The translations under genes and the position numbers were made by a program. From positions 1 to 64,000 of the forward strand of contig JBNKHI010000015.1 in NCBI GenBank assembly GCA_050290265.1: a DNA stretch of 64,000 nt, given 5' to 3'. Within the stretch, counting starts at the first letter, position 1; each line of letters opens with the position of its first letter. The notes under the pieces are model-generated. The model saw nothing but the letters and a program-made list of their open reading frames with translations, made no database searches and was not told where the DNA came from. Positions 51,581-61,653 of this stretch are shown piece after piece. The DNA comes from JBNKFV01 sp050290265 (GTDB taxonomy: Bacteria > Pseudomonadota > Gammaproteobacteria > Pseudomonadales > Cellvibrionaceae).

Positions 51581-54229
51581 TTATTTGGCTTTCTTCGCAG
51601 CTTTGCGTGAATCAGTAATGTCCCACTTACTACCATTGTAAAAGGCCTTCCAGCCAGTAGCTTTTCCATCGACTTCAGTTTGGACATACTGCTCTTTGGT
51701 TTTACGGCTAAATCTAATTAACGTCCGATTTCCATCAGGATCAGCTACCGGCGCACTCATTAAAAACGAATATTTTTTATCAATTTCAGACTTATGCGGT
51801 AACAGCTCATCAACGTAGGGCGCTCGAGTTTCACGATTTTTAGGAAAACCGCTAGCAGCCAAAAACAAGCCAGAGGCACCATCTCTCAAGATATAGGTAT
51901 CGTCGACTTTTTCACAAGCCAACTCAGGCATAGGAACCGGATCCATTTTAGGCGGTGCAGCTTCGCCATTACGAAGCAACTTGCGAGTATTTTTACATTC
52001 CTCACCGGTACAACCGAAGTATTTACCGAAACGCCCGGTTTTTAACTGCATATCTTTACCGCACTTATCGCAAGTAATAACCGGACCTTCGTAACCTTTT
52101 AGCTTAAAACTACCTTTTTCGATTTCATAACCGGTGCAGTCTGGGTTACTACCGCAGATGTGTAACTTGCGCAACTCATCGAGTAAATAACTATCCATCG
52201 CAGTATTGCATTTAGGACAGCGGTGCTTAGCTAACAGCTGACTTGTCTCGGCTTCATCATCATCCGCACTAACTGCATCGTCACCCGACACTAGATTCAT
52301 CGTGTGTTTACAACGCTCCTTGGGCGGTAAGGCATACCCCGAACAGCCTAAGAAAACGCCGGTACTTGCTGTTCTGATTTGCATATGACGGCCGCACTTT
52401 GGGCATTCAATATCAGTATTCGTCGGTGTGTTAGCGCGAAAAACGCCGTCGTCATTTTGAGCATGTTTTAACTTGTCGGAGAAGTCCAGGTAAAACTCAT
52501 CTAACAATTGCTTCCACTTCTTTTGACCTTCTGCAACCTCATCGAGAGATGCTTCCATGGTGGCCGTGAAGTTATAATCCATTAGGTCATGAAAGCCTTC
52601 AACCAGGCGGTCAGTCACAATATCGCCGATTTTATTGGCATAAAAACGCCTGGCGTCCAGGTGAACATAACCACGATCTTGAATAGTTGAAATAATTGAC
52701 GCATAGGTCGAGGGCCGGCCAATGCCCTGTTTTTCTAATTCTTTTACTAAGCTGGCCTCCGTGTATCGAGCTGGCGGCTTGGTAAAATGCTGCTTAGGAT
52801 CGAGTTGTACTAAATTCAATACCTCGCCAACACTAACTTCTGGAAGAACGACATCTTCATCCTTTTTAGATATCGAAGGTAAAACTTTTGTGTAACCATC
52901 AAATCGTATTACCCGACCGCGAACACGTAACTCAAACGCTCCCGCGGTAACCGTAATAGATGTACTGGTGTATTGAGCGGGAGTCATTTGACAGGCGACA
53001 AACTGAGCCCAAATAAGCCCGTAAAGCCGCTCAGCATCACGTTCCATATCTTTCAACTGTGTCGGTTTGACAGTCACACTTGAGGGCCGAATTGCCTCAT
53101 GCGCTTCTTGAGCCGCTTCTTTGCTGGTATAGCGGACGGCTGTTTCCGGCAAATATTTTTCGCCGAACTCATTCAAAATATAATCACGACAAGATTCAAC
53201 AGCTTCCTGGCTCAGATTGGTAGAATCTGTTCGCATATAAGTAATATAGCCAGCCTCATACAATCGCTGCGCCATCATCATAGTTTTCTTTACACTAAAG
53301 CCCAGACGGGTACTCGCGGCTTGTTGTAACGTAGAAGTGATAAAAGGAGCATTTGGTTTTGAAGACGTCGGCTTATCTTCGCGGGACGAGACGGTGTAAT
53401 CACTTTTCTGTAACTTTTCAACAGCCGTAGTTGCTTGTTCTTTGTTAACAGGCTTAAACGCCTCACCATTTTCTTTTTTTACTTCAAAGCGAATAGTGTT
53501 GGATTTTGCCGTATTCAAATCTGCAAAAATATCCCAGTACTCTTCAGGAACAAAAGCTCTAATCTCCTTTTCCCGCTCTACGACTAGCCGTACAGCCACA
53601 GACTGCACCCTGCCAGCAGACAAACCTCTGGCGACTTTCTCCCACAACAATGGTGAAACCATGTAGCCTACAACACGGTCCAGAAATCGACGAGCCTGCT
53701 GTGCGTTGACACGATTTATGTCAAGCGTACCGGGTTCTTTGAAAGCGTCCTGAATAGCCTTTTTGGTAATTTCGTTAAACACCACACGACGATACCTCGA
53801 ATCGTCACCACCAATAGCCTCACGTAAATGCCACGCGATGGCCTCTCCTTCTCTATCCAAATCCGTTGCGAGGTAAATCGTATCCGCCGTTGCAGCTAAT
53901 TTTTTAAGCTCTGCGACAACCTTTTCCTTTCCAGGCAAAATTTCGTAATGTGCTTCCCAATTATTTTCCGGGTCTATACCCATACGATTAATTAGTTGTT
54001 CTTTGGCTTTCTTTTGTTTGTGAATGATTTTGTCTTCTGGAGACATTTTTCGAGTAATGGCGGCAAGACGAGCACGTTCCTTTGGGTCAGTAGTTTTAAC
54101 GGCGCTACCACTTGTCGGTAGATCCCGGATATGACCAACACTGGATTTAACAATAAAGCCATCACCCAGATATTTGTTGATTGTTTTCGCCTTGGCCGGC
54201 GACTCCACAATAACCAAAGATTTTCCCAT
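51581..54229 (-). CDS. topA: DNA topoisomerase I
   Basis: 882 residues from the ATG at 54229 (MGKSLVIVESPAKA); a TTG at 54238 extends the frame by three codons. Type IA enzyme that relaxes negative supercoils. The TOPRIM domain begins at VESPAKAKTI and has its acidic DxDxE-like patch in ATDLDREGEAIAWHL. The catalytic Tyr is in ITYMRTDSTN (about residue 322). The C-terminal part carries three Cys4-type zinc ribbons beginning CPKCGRHM, CPKCNTAM and CDKCGKDM. Full length. Confidence 0.98.
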   Translation of the reverse strand: MGKSLVIVESPAKAKTINKYLGDGFIVKSSVGHIRDLPTSGSAVKTTDPKERARLAAITRKMSPEDKIIHKQKKAKEQLINRMGIDPENNWEAHYEILPGKEKVVAELKKLAATADTIYLATDLDREGEAIAWHLREAIGGDDSRYRRVVFNEITKKAIQDAFKEPGTLDINRVNAQQARRFLDRVVGYMVSPLLWEKVARGLSAGRVQSVAVRLVVEREKEIRAFVPEEYWDIFADLNTAKSNTIRFEVKKENGEAFKPVNKEQATTAVEKLQKSDYTVSSREDKPTSSKPNAPFITSTLQQAASTRLGFSVKKTMMMAQRLYEAGYITYMRTDSTNLSQEAVESCRDYILNEFGEKYLPETAVRYTSKEAAQEAHEAIRPSSVTVKPTQLKDMERDAERLYGLIWAQFVACQMTPAQYTSTSITVTAGAFELRVRGRVIRFDGYTKVLPSISKKDEDVVLPEVSVGEVLNLVQLDPKQHFTKPPARYTEASLVKELEKQGIGRPSTYASIISTIQDRGYVHLDARRFYANKIGDIVTDRLVEGFHDLMDYNFTATMEASLDEVAEGQKKWKQLLDEFYLDFSDKLKHAQNDDGVFRANTPTNTDIECPKCGRHMQIRTASTGVFLGCSGYALPPKERCKHTMNLVSGDDAVSADDDEAETSQLLAKHRCPKCNTAMDSYLLDELRKLHICGSNPDCTGYEIEKGSFKLKGYEGPVITCDKCGKDMQLKTGRFGKYFGCTGEECKNTRKLLRNGEAAPPKMDPVPMPELACEKVDDTYILRDGASGLFLAASGFPKNRETRAPYVDELLPHKSEIDKKYSFLMSAPVADPDGNRTLIRFSRKTKEQYVQTEVDGKATGWKAFYNGSKWDITDSRKAAKKAK

Positions 54230-54829
54230 AAAGCCCAACTAATTCTCTTTTGTAGATAAAACGTACTCACTGCCCATAAAGCCAACAACTCAAGCCCTGA
54301 GCTCGGATAATAAGATATTAACAATCACTTGATCGCTATACACAAGGTCGCCAGCATATATGTAAACCATGTTCATTTGGCGGATGCCAAAGCTGCTTTA
54401 TCAGGCTCCACTGGCAAATATAGACTGAAAAACAATGAACCGCGTACCTCTTCGGTGCGCATATATATAACCTGAGCCAGTTGGGGTCAAGTAATCAATT
54501 CACAATCAGGGCGCCTGGAACATCAGTATGGCACAGGTTTTAGTACTCCCGCAGCGGCCAAAACAAACTGTGGTAAAGCTTCGTATTTACAAAGGTTCGA
54601 CCGCACACGTAGACTCACAAAGCATGTGTAAAACTACATATTTAAGCTGACTGGCTAACTAGCAACACATGAAAGAGTCTCGACAGAATAGCCGAAACAT
54701 GGTTTAAAGCACCACTGAATCCTGAGAAGCTAAGAATACTCAGAAAAAGGCAGCTATAAGGCCAACAAAGCCAGCGGCTCGGTATCTAACTGCAACTGAA
54801 ACCTAACTTTCTACTGATTGACGACAACT
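54230..54829. other. Gene-free stretch upstream of topA
   Basis: 600 bp between topA and the next plus-strand gene. Several short frames occur but none has both a ribosome site and a protein-like sequence (one 40-codon frame is discussed under rejected items). It should contain the topA promoter. No repeat was noticed. Confidence 0.45.
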
Positions 54830-55552
54830 ATGGCACCTTTATTACTGCTTTTTGGGATCGCTATTATGGCACTTATTACGGTAAGTATTGCCAACCACCG
54901 TGAAACTCGCCGAAAGCTCATAAAAGTTAAACTGAATAAAATGAAAGTGCAGCTCGACGAGCTGGAAGAGTTATTAACCGAAACAGACCATCTTCTTGAA
55001 TCACGCGCAATCCCTCGCATACTGAATCAACAAATCATGGATCACATTAATGCGATGCTTCAACTGGATCCTCAAGCGCATTACCTTGACGCCGTCCTCG
55101 AAAATGCTGAAAAGCGCGCAGTTATCCTGGCAGACGAACGCGATGACAAACGGGTCAACAGGATCCGCACCAGTGATGCAAAAATTGCCAAAGCAAAACG
55201 GTCGCTGGAAGAAGCTGGAAAGATTTTGCAAGTAAAGCATGCCAAAGGTGCTCTGAGTAAAACCGAGCTCGACACATTTACACAAGAGTTAGCGTGGACC
55301 TATCTGACAATTGACGTTGTCTCACTTATTAGCGAAGGACACAAAGCACTCAAAAGCAATCCGGCAAAAGCTCACGCCTATTATAATTCGGCTAAATCAG
55401 TGTTGGTGAAATCCAAAAACCTGGACCCACGAAAAAACCAGTTCATTCGCCAGGTCACCGATATGATGCTGAAACGACGCACGGCCATTTCTGAAGACCT
55501 TATGCCAGAGACAGAGTACAACCCGGCCCCTGCTAATGATAACCCTGGCTGA
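54830..55552 (+). CDS. Membrane-anchored coiled-coil protein, unknown function
   Basis: 240 residues from the ATG at 54830; an in-frame TTG at 54818 is less likely. One N-terminal membrane helix (about residues 2-20) is followed by long charged heptad-like helices (about residues 30-60 and 100-150) and ends in a Pro/Asn-rich tail. The basic stretch after the helix (NHRETRRKLIKVK) predicts a cytoplasmic main domain. Resembles an uncharacterised protein next to topA in Pseudomonas. Convergent with the following gene. Confidence 0.8.
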   Translation: MAPLLLLFGIAIMALITVSIANHRETRRKLIKVKLNKMKVQLDELEELLTETDHLLESRAIPRILNQQIMDHINAMLQLDPQAHYLDAVLENAEKRAVILADERDDKRVNRIRTSDAKIAKAKRSLEEAGKILQVKHAKGALSKTELDTFTQELAWTYLTIDVVSLISEGHKALKSNPAKAHAYYNSAKSVLVKSKNLDPRKNQFIRQVTDMMLKRRTAISEDLMPETEYNPAPANDNPG

Positions 55553-55582
55553 GGCATTACGCAGGCCCCCAGCGCAAGAGCA

Positions 55583-56086
55583 TCATGCAGATCGACCCAC
55601 TGCAGCAATGATAGATTGCTTTAATGCTGTAGCAGTTTGAAACAACTTGTCCAAAGCGTCTGCCCCGCCCTGCTCGCGCCAATACAGCGTCACGCCAGCG
55701 GAGTCAGCGCCAACGGCACGTATCTGATCAGGGAGATCAGGCAAATTCGACTGCAGCCAGCCTAGCAGAGAAGCTGGAACATTCACCCCCTCATCGCCGT
55801 CCCAGGCCCACTCTCCACAAAAGTGCATTTCGTGCACATAGCCTTTGCGCAGCACGCGCCACGCCACCACTTTCTGTTTATCATCCCATAACAAGCGATA
55901 AGCGGCTAAACGCTCACTGTTACTACCACTGTCAATACTCGTCAATTGTATGTGAAACCCCAGTTCCTGAGCTTTCTTGCGCAGCCCTGCCAAATAACTT
56001 TGCCGCTTCGAAGGCATCGCCATCATGACCGGACCTACAGCTAAGGCGATAACCAAACCTACAATCACTACTGGAACCCAGGTCAA
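55583..56086 (-). CDS. Single-pass membrane protein, unknown function
   Basis: 167 residues with one N-terminal helix (about residues 3-24, ending in PSKRQSYLAGLRKKAQELGF). The soluble part has Trp-rich strands (WDDKQKVVAWRVL, CGEWAWDGDEGVNVPASLLGWL). Relatives in Pseudomonas are sometimes labelled as a YajC-like translocase subunit, but the soluble half here does not look like YajC, which is shorter. Function unknown. The ends of this and the previous gene are 30 bp apart. Confidence 0.78.
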   Translation of the reverse strand: MTWVPVVIVGLVIALAVGPVMMAMPSKRQSYLAGLRKKAQELGFHIQLTSIDSGSNSERLAAYRLLWDDKQKVVAWRVLRKGYVHEMHFCGEWAWDGDEGVNVPASLLGWLQSNLPDLPDQIRAVGADSAGVTLYWREQGGADALDKLFQTATALKQSIIAAVGRSA

Positions 56087-56346
56087 AATACTCCCCTTAC
56101 GATCCTAAAATATTATTTGAAAACCCTAGCAAATAGTTTCGCTGGGCCTAAAATTACATGCAACCTAGTTGATACAGCACAAGTATTCGCTAAACTGACA
56201 ACTTATACTACATTAGTAGCATGGAGTTCTGCTTATACAAGCAAAGACTAACTATCAGGCAAGCTTGCCGAGATGAGAAACACATAGCGGCCCTTGAGCT
56301 AATACCTACAGCCCAAAATCAATACTATTATTAGCAGGAGTACATC

Positions 56347-56787
56347 ATGTCATATAAGAAAATTCTTGTTGGCTTAGACTTATCAAAAGAGTCCAGTCAA
56401 GTTATAGAGCGGGCAAATACTATTGCTCAGGGGCAAAACGCGTCAATGATGCTCATACATATTATTGAGCCCCTCACATTTGCTTATGGTGGTGATATTC
56501 CCATGGATCTGTCTGAGGTACAGGATCAATTGCAAAAACAGGCCACCGAAGAGCTGGCCAGGCTGGGCAAAATATATAACATCCCCTTCGAAGACCAAAT
56601 TATTCACATTGGCCAACCTGCATCAGAGCTTCAAAGACTAGCCGAAGAGCACGGGGTTGACCTGATTGTTGTTGGCAGTCATGGTCGAGAAGGTATCGCA
56701 CTTCTTCTGGGATCTACGTCTAACTCCGTATTACATGGTTGCAAATGCGATGTACTTGCGGTCAGAGTTACGCCAGAGGAAGATTAA
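56347..56787 (+). CDS. Universal stress protein A family
   Basis: 146 residues, one Usp domain. The ATP-binding pattern Gly-x-x-Gly-x9-Gly-Ser reads GSHGREGIALLLGSTSNSVL (about residues 112-131), and the N-terminal KKILVGLDLSKES loop is canonical. Cytoplasmic; probably an ATP-binding stress-resistance factor. AGGAG lies 8 nt before the ATG at 56347. A bidirectional terminator follows. Confidence 0.95.
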   Translation: MSYKKILVGLDLSKESSQVIERANTIAQGQNASMMLIHIIEPLTFAYGGDIPMDLSEVQDQLQKQATEELARLGKIYNIPFEDQIIHIGQPASELQRLAEEHGVDLIVVGSHGREGIALLLGSTSNSVLHGCKCDVLAVRVTPEED

Positions 56788-56796
56788 ATCCTACAC

Positions 56797-56823
56797 AAAA
56801 AAAGGGGCCAACGCCCCTTTTTC
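56797..56823. terminator. Bidirectional terminator between usp and uup
   Basis: GGGGC (56804-56808) and GCCCC (56813-56817) with a 4-nt loop, flanked by A7 on one side and T5 on the other, so it can serve both convergent genes. Confidence 0.88.
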
Positions 56824-56867
56824 TTATTGAGTTTATAGTAACCATTTTGCGCCATAGCGAGACCGAA

Positions 56868-58796
56868 TCACCCTTCTAACTCAACCCATCGATCCAGACA
56901 TTCCTCCAGCTTAGCCTGCGTAGCTTCAAGATCAGCTAAAACAGCACTGACCTCATCACGATCGCCTTGATAAAAGCTTGGACTTGCAACTTGCGCTTGC
57001 AGTTTTTCGAGTTTTTGCTCAAGACCTTCCATTTTCTTAGGCAATTCGTCGAGTTCACGCTGCAATTTGTAAGTTAATTTTTTTACCGCCTTGCTGGCCG
57101 TCTCAGTGCCTGAGTCCGGCGTTACTGCCGCAACTTCAACTGAAGAAACACTCTGCTCAGCATCCCTGATTTTCTTTGCCTCCAGCGCCTTCTCTTCGCT
57201 ATACCACTGACCACCTTGACGCAACCAGTCGTGATAACCACCGACATACTCTTTAACAACACCTTCGCCTTCAAAGGCAATAGTGCTACTAACCACGTTA
57301 TCCATAAACTCACGGTCATGGCTGACCAACAATACTGTACCCTCGTAGCCAGTCAACGCGTCTTCTAACAATTCCAGTGTTTCGATATCCAAGTCGTTCG
57401 TTGGTTCATCCAATACTAGAAGGTTACTGGGTTTGCTAAACAATTTCGCTAGCAACACTCTATTTCGCTCCCCCCCAGACAATGCGTTCAGAGGGGTTCT
57501 TGCACGCTCACCAGTGAACAGGAAGTCATTAAGGTAGCTGATTATGTGACGACTCTGACCATTTACCTCAATGCTGTCTCGCCCCTCCGAAATATTGTCA
57601 AAGGCGCTTGCATTCAAATCTAGGGTGTCACGCATCTGATCGAAATAGGCCACCTGCAGATTGGTACCCAGGCGAACAGTCCCTTTTTGTGGCTCACATT
57701 GACCAAGAATCAGCTTGAGTAAGGTACTTTTACCAATACCGTTGGGACCGAGAAGTCCTATCTTGTCGCCCCGTAATATCTGACAGGAAAAATCATCGAT
57801 AACAGAATTGCTGCCCCAGCCAAATGAGACCCGCTGCAACTCTGCCACAAGCTTGCCAGACAAATCGCCACGATCCATTTGCAGGTTTACTTGGCCAGTC
57901 TGCTGGCGACGTTGCAGGCGCTCTTCGCGCATACTCTTTAACGCCCGAACCCTGCCTTCATTACGCGTACGGCGAGCCTTAATACCTTGCCGAATCCAAG
58001 TTTCTTCCTGAGCTAGGCGCTTATCGAACAAAGCGTTATGTCGAGCTTCTTCCTCTAACTGCTGAGCTCGAAATTCTAAAAAGCCAGTGTAATCCCCCGC
58101 CCGACGGGTAATCTGACCACGATCTAATTCAGCAATATGATTCGCTACCGTTTGCAAAAAGGCACGGTCATGGGTAATAAAAATTAAAGCCCCACCGAAA
58201 CTATTCAGAGTAGTTTCAAGCCACTCAATAGCGCCCACATCCAAATGGTTTGTAGGTTCATCTAACAATAGGATATCAGGAGCTTGAACCAACGCCTTAG
58301 CCAAAGACACCCGCCGGCGCCAACCGCCGGAAAGGTCTCGCAAACGGGCGCTTTCAGGCAATGCCAACCTGGACAGGATAGTCCGAATACGCGTTTCAAG
58401 GCGCCACCCGTCTGCAGCTTCAATTTGCTGCTGGATTCTACCGAGCTCATCCATACTTTTGGCGTCAGTTTTATGTAAGAGCGCTTCATACCGGCTGAGC
58501 GCGAGACCGACTTCAGATAAGCCTTGGGCTACTGCTTCAAATACCGTAAATTCGCTTGGTTCAGGTAAGTCTTGCTCCAAACGAGCGATTTTCAAACCAG
58601 GCTTGCGCCATACAGCCCCACCATCCAATTCCATGTCGCCAGCCAGAACTTTCAGCAGACTGGATTTACCCACGCCATTCCGCCCTATTAAGCACAAGCG
58701 TTGGCCGCTAAATATTTCTAAATCCTGGTTGTCCAGTAATGCCTGTGTGCCAACATGCAAAGAGGCTTTCTCTAATTTAATCAGTAGGTTGCTCAT
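56868..58796 (-). CDS. uup: ABC-F ATPase Uup
   Basis: 642 residues, two ABC domains and no membrane part. First Walker A GRNGVGKSSLL, signature LSGGWRRRVSLAKAL and Walker B LLLDEPTNHLD; second Walker A GPNGIGKSTLL, signature LSGGERNRVLLAKL and LVLDEPTNDLD. The C-terminal coiled coil (about residues 560-640, KLQRELDELPKKM) identifies Uup rather than EttA or YheS; it binds DNA and affects transposon excision and ribosome function in E. coli. ATG at 58796. Confidence 0.95.
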   Translation of the reverse strand: MSNLLIKLEKASLHVGTQALLDNQDLEIFSGQRLCLIGRNGVGKSSLLKVLAGDMELDGGAVWRKPGLKIARLEQDLPEPSEFTVFEAVAQGLSEVGLALSRYEALLHKTDAKSMDELGRIQQQIEAADGWRLETRIRTILSRLALPESARLRDLSGGWRRRVSLAKALVQAPDILLLDEPTNHLDVGAIEWLETTLNSFGGALIFITHDRAFLQTVANHIAELDRGQITRRAGDYTGFLEFRAQQLEEEARHNALFDKRLAQEETWIRQGIKARRTRNEGRVRALKSMREERLQRRQQTGQVNLQMDRGDLSGKLVAELQRVSFGWGSNSVIDDFSCQILRGDKIGLLGPNGIGKSTLLKLILGQCEPQKGTVRLGTNLQVAYFDQMRDTLDLNASAFDNISEGRDSIEVNGQSRHIISYLNDFLFTGERARTPLNALSGGERNRVLLAKLFSKPSNLLVLDEPTNDLDIETLELLEDALTGYEGTVLLVSHDREFMDNVVSSTIAFEGEGVVKEYVGGYHDWLRQGGQWYSEEKALEAKKIRDAEQSVSSVEVAAVTPDSGTETASKAVKKLTYKLQRELDELPKKMEGLEQKLEKLQAQVASPSFYQGDRDEVSAVLADLEATQAKLEECLDRWVELEG

Positions 58797-58934
58797 ACAG
58801 CTTAAAGTACTTTTATAAAGATAATACTCACCAGATTAGTAACATCTAGCTAGGCTAGGAACTAAGCTGGCACGAAAGTGCCGGCAATTATATAGTGATA
58901 AAATCGATAAAGATGCCCAAACATGAGCGTCAGC

Positions 58935-59105
58935 ATGAAAAACTGAAAAAACACGAATTTTAAACGCTACCTATCATAGATTGCTGCGGCAGCACTACTC
59001 ACCTTTGTACTTACACCGTTAGCAGTAACAGTGACGATGAAGATGAAAACTTGGCTAGGACTGCTGAGTGATATGATTCATAACGGATTCGATGAAGAGG
59101 ACTAA
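58935..59105 (+). pseudogene. Small interrupted gene: signal-peptide-like ORF with two in-frame stops
   Basis: The frame from the ATG at 58935 reads MKN, stop TGA (58944-58946), KNTNFKRYLS, stop TAG (58977-58979), then IAAAALLTFVLTPLAVTVTM and a short tail ending in NGFDEED, TAA at 59103-59105. Across the two stops the sequence looks like a basic signal peptide with a hydrophobic core and a short secreted or anchored tail, 54 amino acids long. The most economical reading is a decayed small gene; recoding is possible but unsupported. Downstream of the TAG the ATG at 59037 would give 22 residues. Confidence 0.5.
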
Positions 59106-59138
59106 TGGCTGCTATGCAGCCATTTACACTAAGCCAGC

Positions 59139-60470
59139 TTATCTGACTTTTAGGCCGAGTGCCAAGACGCCTGCCAAACAGGTAGGGATCGCAAAAATTA
59201 AAAAGTTCCCCTCCAGATTTAAACCCGCAGCAATCAGAAAACCACCTACATAAGGGCCTACAACGGCACCAAACCGTCCCAAACCGATAGCCCACCCCAC
59301 TCCGGTAGTCCTAACATCAGCCGGGTACAATTTGGCAGCTACCGCGTAAAGGCCACAAAACCCGCCCTGCAACAAAAAACCTACCACAAACAGGCTGACA
59401 AATAGTGACAACGTTTCTGAAAATTGTGAGTACACGACCATAGCCGCCGACGCCACAATCAAAAACCAGCCAATCAGCGCGGTAAGGCCGACCCTGGTAG
59501 CGATCCAGCCAAGCAACACAATACCCAAAACACCACCACCATTCAGTACAGCTGCACTATACACTCCAGCAGCTTCAGAAAGGCCAGCATCAACCACCAG
59601 CTTAGGCACCCAACTCATTAAAAAATATAAACTGATAAAACAGAAAAAGAACGTCAGCCACAGCTGTATCGTTTTTAGCCGCCGCTCAGGTGTTAATAAA
59701 CTCACTACGGTTGCCTTATCAGCGTGCGCCTCAACCTCGGTTTGAGGTAATTGAAGCAACGGCTTATAACTCAGCTGTTTGAGGATTACATTAATTTTTT
59801 GCAGAGCACCAGGCGGCTGCCGTGTGGATAAAAACTGCAGCGATTCAGGCATCCAAAAATATACCAGCACCAACATGGCGAGTGTCATCAATCCACCAGC
59901 AACAAATACACTTTGCCAACCGAAGCTGGTCAATAAAGGGGCTGCAATAAAACCTCCCAAAGATGCCCCCAGTGGATAACCTGCAGTTACCGCCACCACG
60001 GTAAGACTGCGATATTTTTCTGGGGTATATTCAGACGTAATAGTGGCAAGACTTGCCAGTAAACCACCTACTCCCAACCCCGTCGCGAGGCGCAATATGA
60101 TCAATAACCACAAGGTGCTCGAAACACTAGTGGCCAACATACTGATTCCAATAACCGCAACACTGGCAAGAATCATCTTTCGACGACCGATTATATCTGA
60201 CAGAGGGGCGATAAACATGGCACCGAGCATCATGCCAGCCAGCGCTGTACTGAAAAGCAAGCCCAGTTGTTGAGGTGGAATACTCAGGTCATTACCAATA
60301 CTGTGGGCAGTAAATGCCATGGCAGTAACGTCAAAACCGTCAAGTATATTCAATAACAATGCAATAAATATGACCATCCACTGCACTGGTTTCACGCTAT
60401 TACTATTGATGATCTGACCAACATCATCACCAAGCATAGGCGATGTACTTTTCTCAATGACAACTGCCAT
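59139..60470 (-). CDS. MFS transporter, aromatic acid:H+ symporter type
   Basis: 443 residues from the ATG at 60470, which has AAAGGG 6 nt upstream; an in-frame TTG at 60521 is less likely. Twelve membrane helices are visible with the family hallmark LDGFDVTAMAFTA in helix 1, and DIIGRRKMILASV, the motif A loop. The AAHS/BenK-PcaK type imports aromatic or other carboxylic acids with protons. No catabolic gene follows, so the substrate is unknown. It lies downstream of fecR on the same strand, about 110 bp away. Confidence 0.9.
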   Translation of the reverse strand: MAVVIEKSTSPMLGDDVGQIINSNSVKPVQWMVIFIALLLNILDGFDVTAMAFTAHSIGNDLSIPPQQLGLLFSTALAGMMLGAMFIAPLSDIIGRRKMILASVAVIGISMLATSVSSTLWLLIILRLATGLGVGGLLASLATITSEYTPEKYRSLTVVAVTAGYPLGASLGGFIAAPLLTSFGWQSVFVAGGLMTLAMLVLVYFWMPESLQFLSTRQPPGALQKINVILKQLSYKPLLQLPQTEVEAHADKATVVSLLTPERRLKTIQLWLTFFFCFISLYFLMSWVPKLVVDAGLSEAAGVYSAAVLNGGGVLGIVLLGWIATRVGLTALIGWFLIVASAAMVVYSQFSETLSLFVSLFVVGFLLQGGFCGLYAVAAKLYPADVRTTGVGWAIGLGRFGAVVGPYVGGFLIAAGLNLEGNFLIFAIPTCLAGVLALGLKVR

Positions 60471-60582
60471 AGTCAACCCTTTCGTTTTTATTATTAAAAT
60501 TAAACCAACAACTTTTGGCACTGAGTAATCAACAACAAAGTTCCCTCTTGTCTACGGAGCTTTGCGAAGATACCGCTAAAAA

Positions 60583-61608
60583 TTACTCTTCTAATCGCGT
60601 AAGAATGATTCGATTATGTAAATCATCATAGTGCACCGCGAGATTAAAACTGCTTTTAAAAACTTCCAACACAGCATCAAGGTCATGCAAACTGATGGCG
60701 CCGACCACGGCTTCATCAGCCAGCTCAGCATCACCTAAGGCTAATTGCGTACTGTAATAACGATTCAAATCTTGAATCACATTGCCCAGCGGTATGCCAT
60801 CATATATTTGCACACCCGTTACCCACGACCGTACCGACTCAATATCGGTGCCTGTGATGACTGCATCGAGATGATCTGCATGCATATTCACCTGCTCACC
60901 CGGTTTCAACAAATTAGTATCGCTAAAATCTGCATTGATAAACTGTTGTAGTGCCACCTGATTTTTGGGAGTCACCGACACCAAACCATGAGCAACAGTA
61001 ACGGCCGCATAATCCGCTGTATCTACCTGAACATTAAAACGGGTGCCCAACACTTTGACAAAACCGTAAGGCGTTTCAATCACAAATGGCCTCTGTTTAT
61101 CCGGCGCAATATCAAAAAATGCCTCACCCTGTAACAAATTTACTTTGCGTATTGCACCTTCCATGATGATACGGATTTGCGTATTGGTGTTCAGGGTAAC
61201 AACGGATCCGTCATTCAATACCACGCTTTCACTTTGGCCAATCTGGGTTCGAAAAGTCTTTTGTTGCGGTTGCTGAACCACCACAAAGATAGCCAATATC
61301 AACATAGCAACGGCAGCCAAGCTGCCCCACCAAACACGCTTTTTACCAGCAACTGGTTTTGATGCAGGAGAGGTCAACTTCGAAACAGAAGCCTGATCAC
61401 CAGCTTGCGTCGTGCGCATTGGCTCAACGGCATTAGCAGCTTCCCAGAGCGCTTCAGCTTCAATGTAAGCCAACTGATGTTCGATTTTTTCTTCGAGCCA
61501 GTGATCAAAATTCTGCTTATCAGCATCGCTGAACAAAGGTGACTGCAATTTTACCAGCCATTCAATAGCCATCTCGATTTGCTGGGTAGTTGGATTAGGT
61601 AATGTCAT
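60583..61608 (-). CDS. FecR-type anti-sigma/transmembrane regulator
   Basis: 341 residues. The N-terminal DUF4880-type segment (IEMAIEWLVKLQSPLFSDADKQNFDHWLEE) binds the sigma factor. A membrane helix (about residues 94-112, WGSLAAVAMLILAIFVVVQ) leads to a periplasmic FecR barrel (GEAFFDIAPDKQRPFVIETPYGFVKVLGTRFNV). The C-terminal roughly 75 residues resemble the STN short domain that contacts TonB-dependent receptors. It relays receptor occupancy to the sigma factor, whose gene is just upstream. Confidence 0.93.
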   Translation of the reverse strand: MTLPNPTTQQIEMAIEWLVKLQSPLFSDADKQNFDHWLEEKIEHQLAYIEAEALWEAANAVEPMRTTQAGDQASVSKLTSPASKPVAGKKRVWWGSLAAVAMLILAIFVVVQQPQQKTFRTQIGQSESVVLNDGSVVTLNTNTQIRIIMEGAIRKVNLLQGEAFFDIAPDKQRPFVIETPYGFVKVLGTRFNVQVDTADYAAVTVAHGLVSVTPKNQVALQQFINADFSDTNLLKPGEQVNMHADHLDAVITGTDIESVRSWVTGVQIYDGIPLGNVIQDLNRYYSTQLALGDAELADEAVVGAISLHDLDAVLEVFKSSFNLAVHYDDLHNRIILTRLEE

Positions 61609-61653
61609 AACTTACTCTTGGTACACACAGGTACACTGATCCTGTTATTGTCA

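Noticed and set aside
54528..54650. 40-codon plus-strand frame upstream of the coiled-coil gene
   Set aside because: It has only a poor GGA about 8 nt before the ATG, no membrane or domain pattern and no context; chance is more likely.
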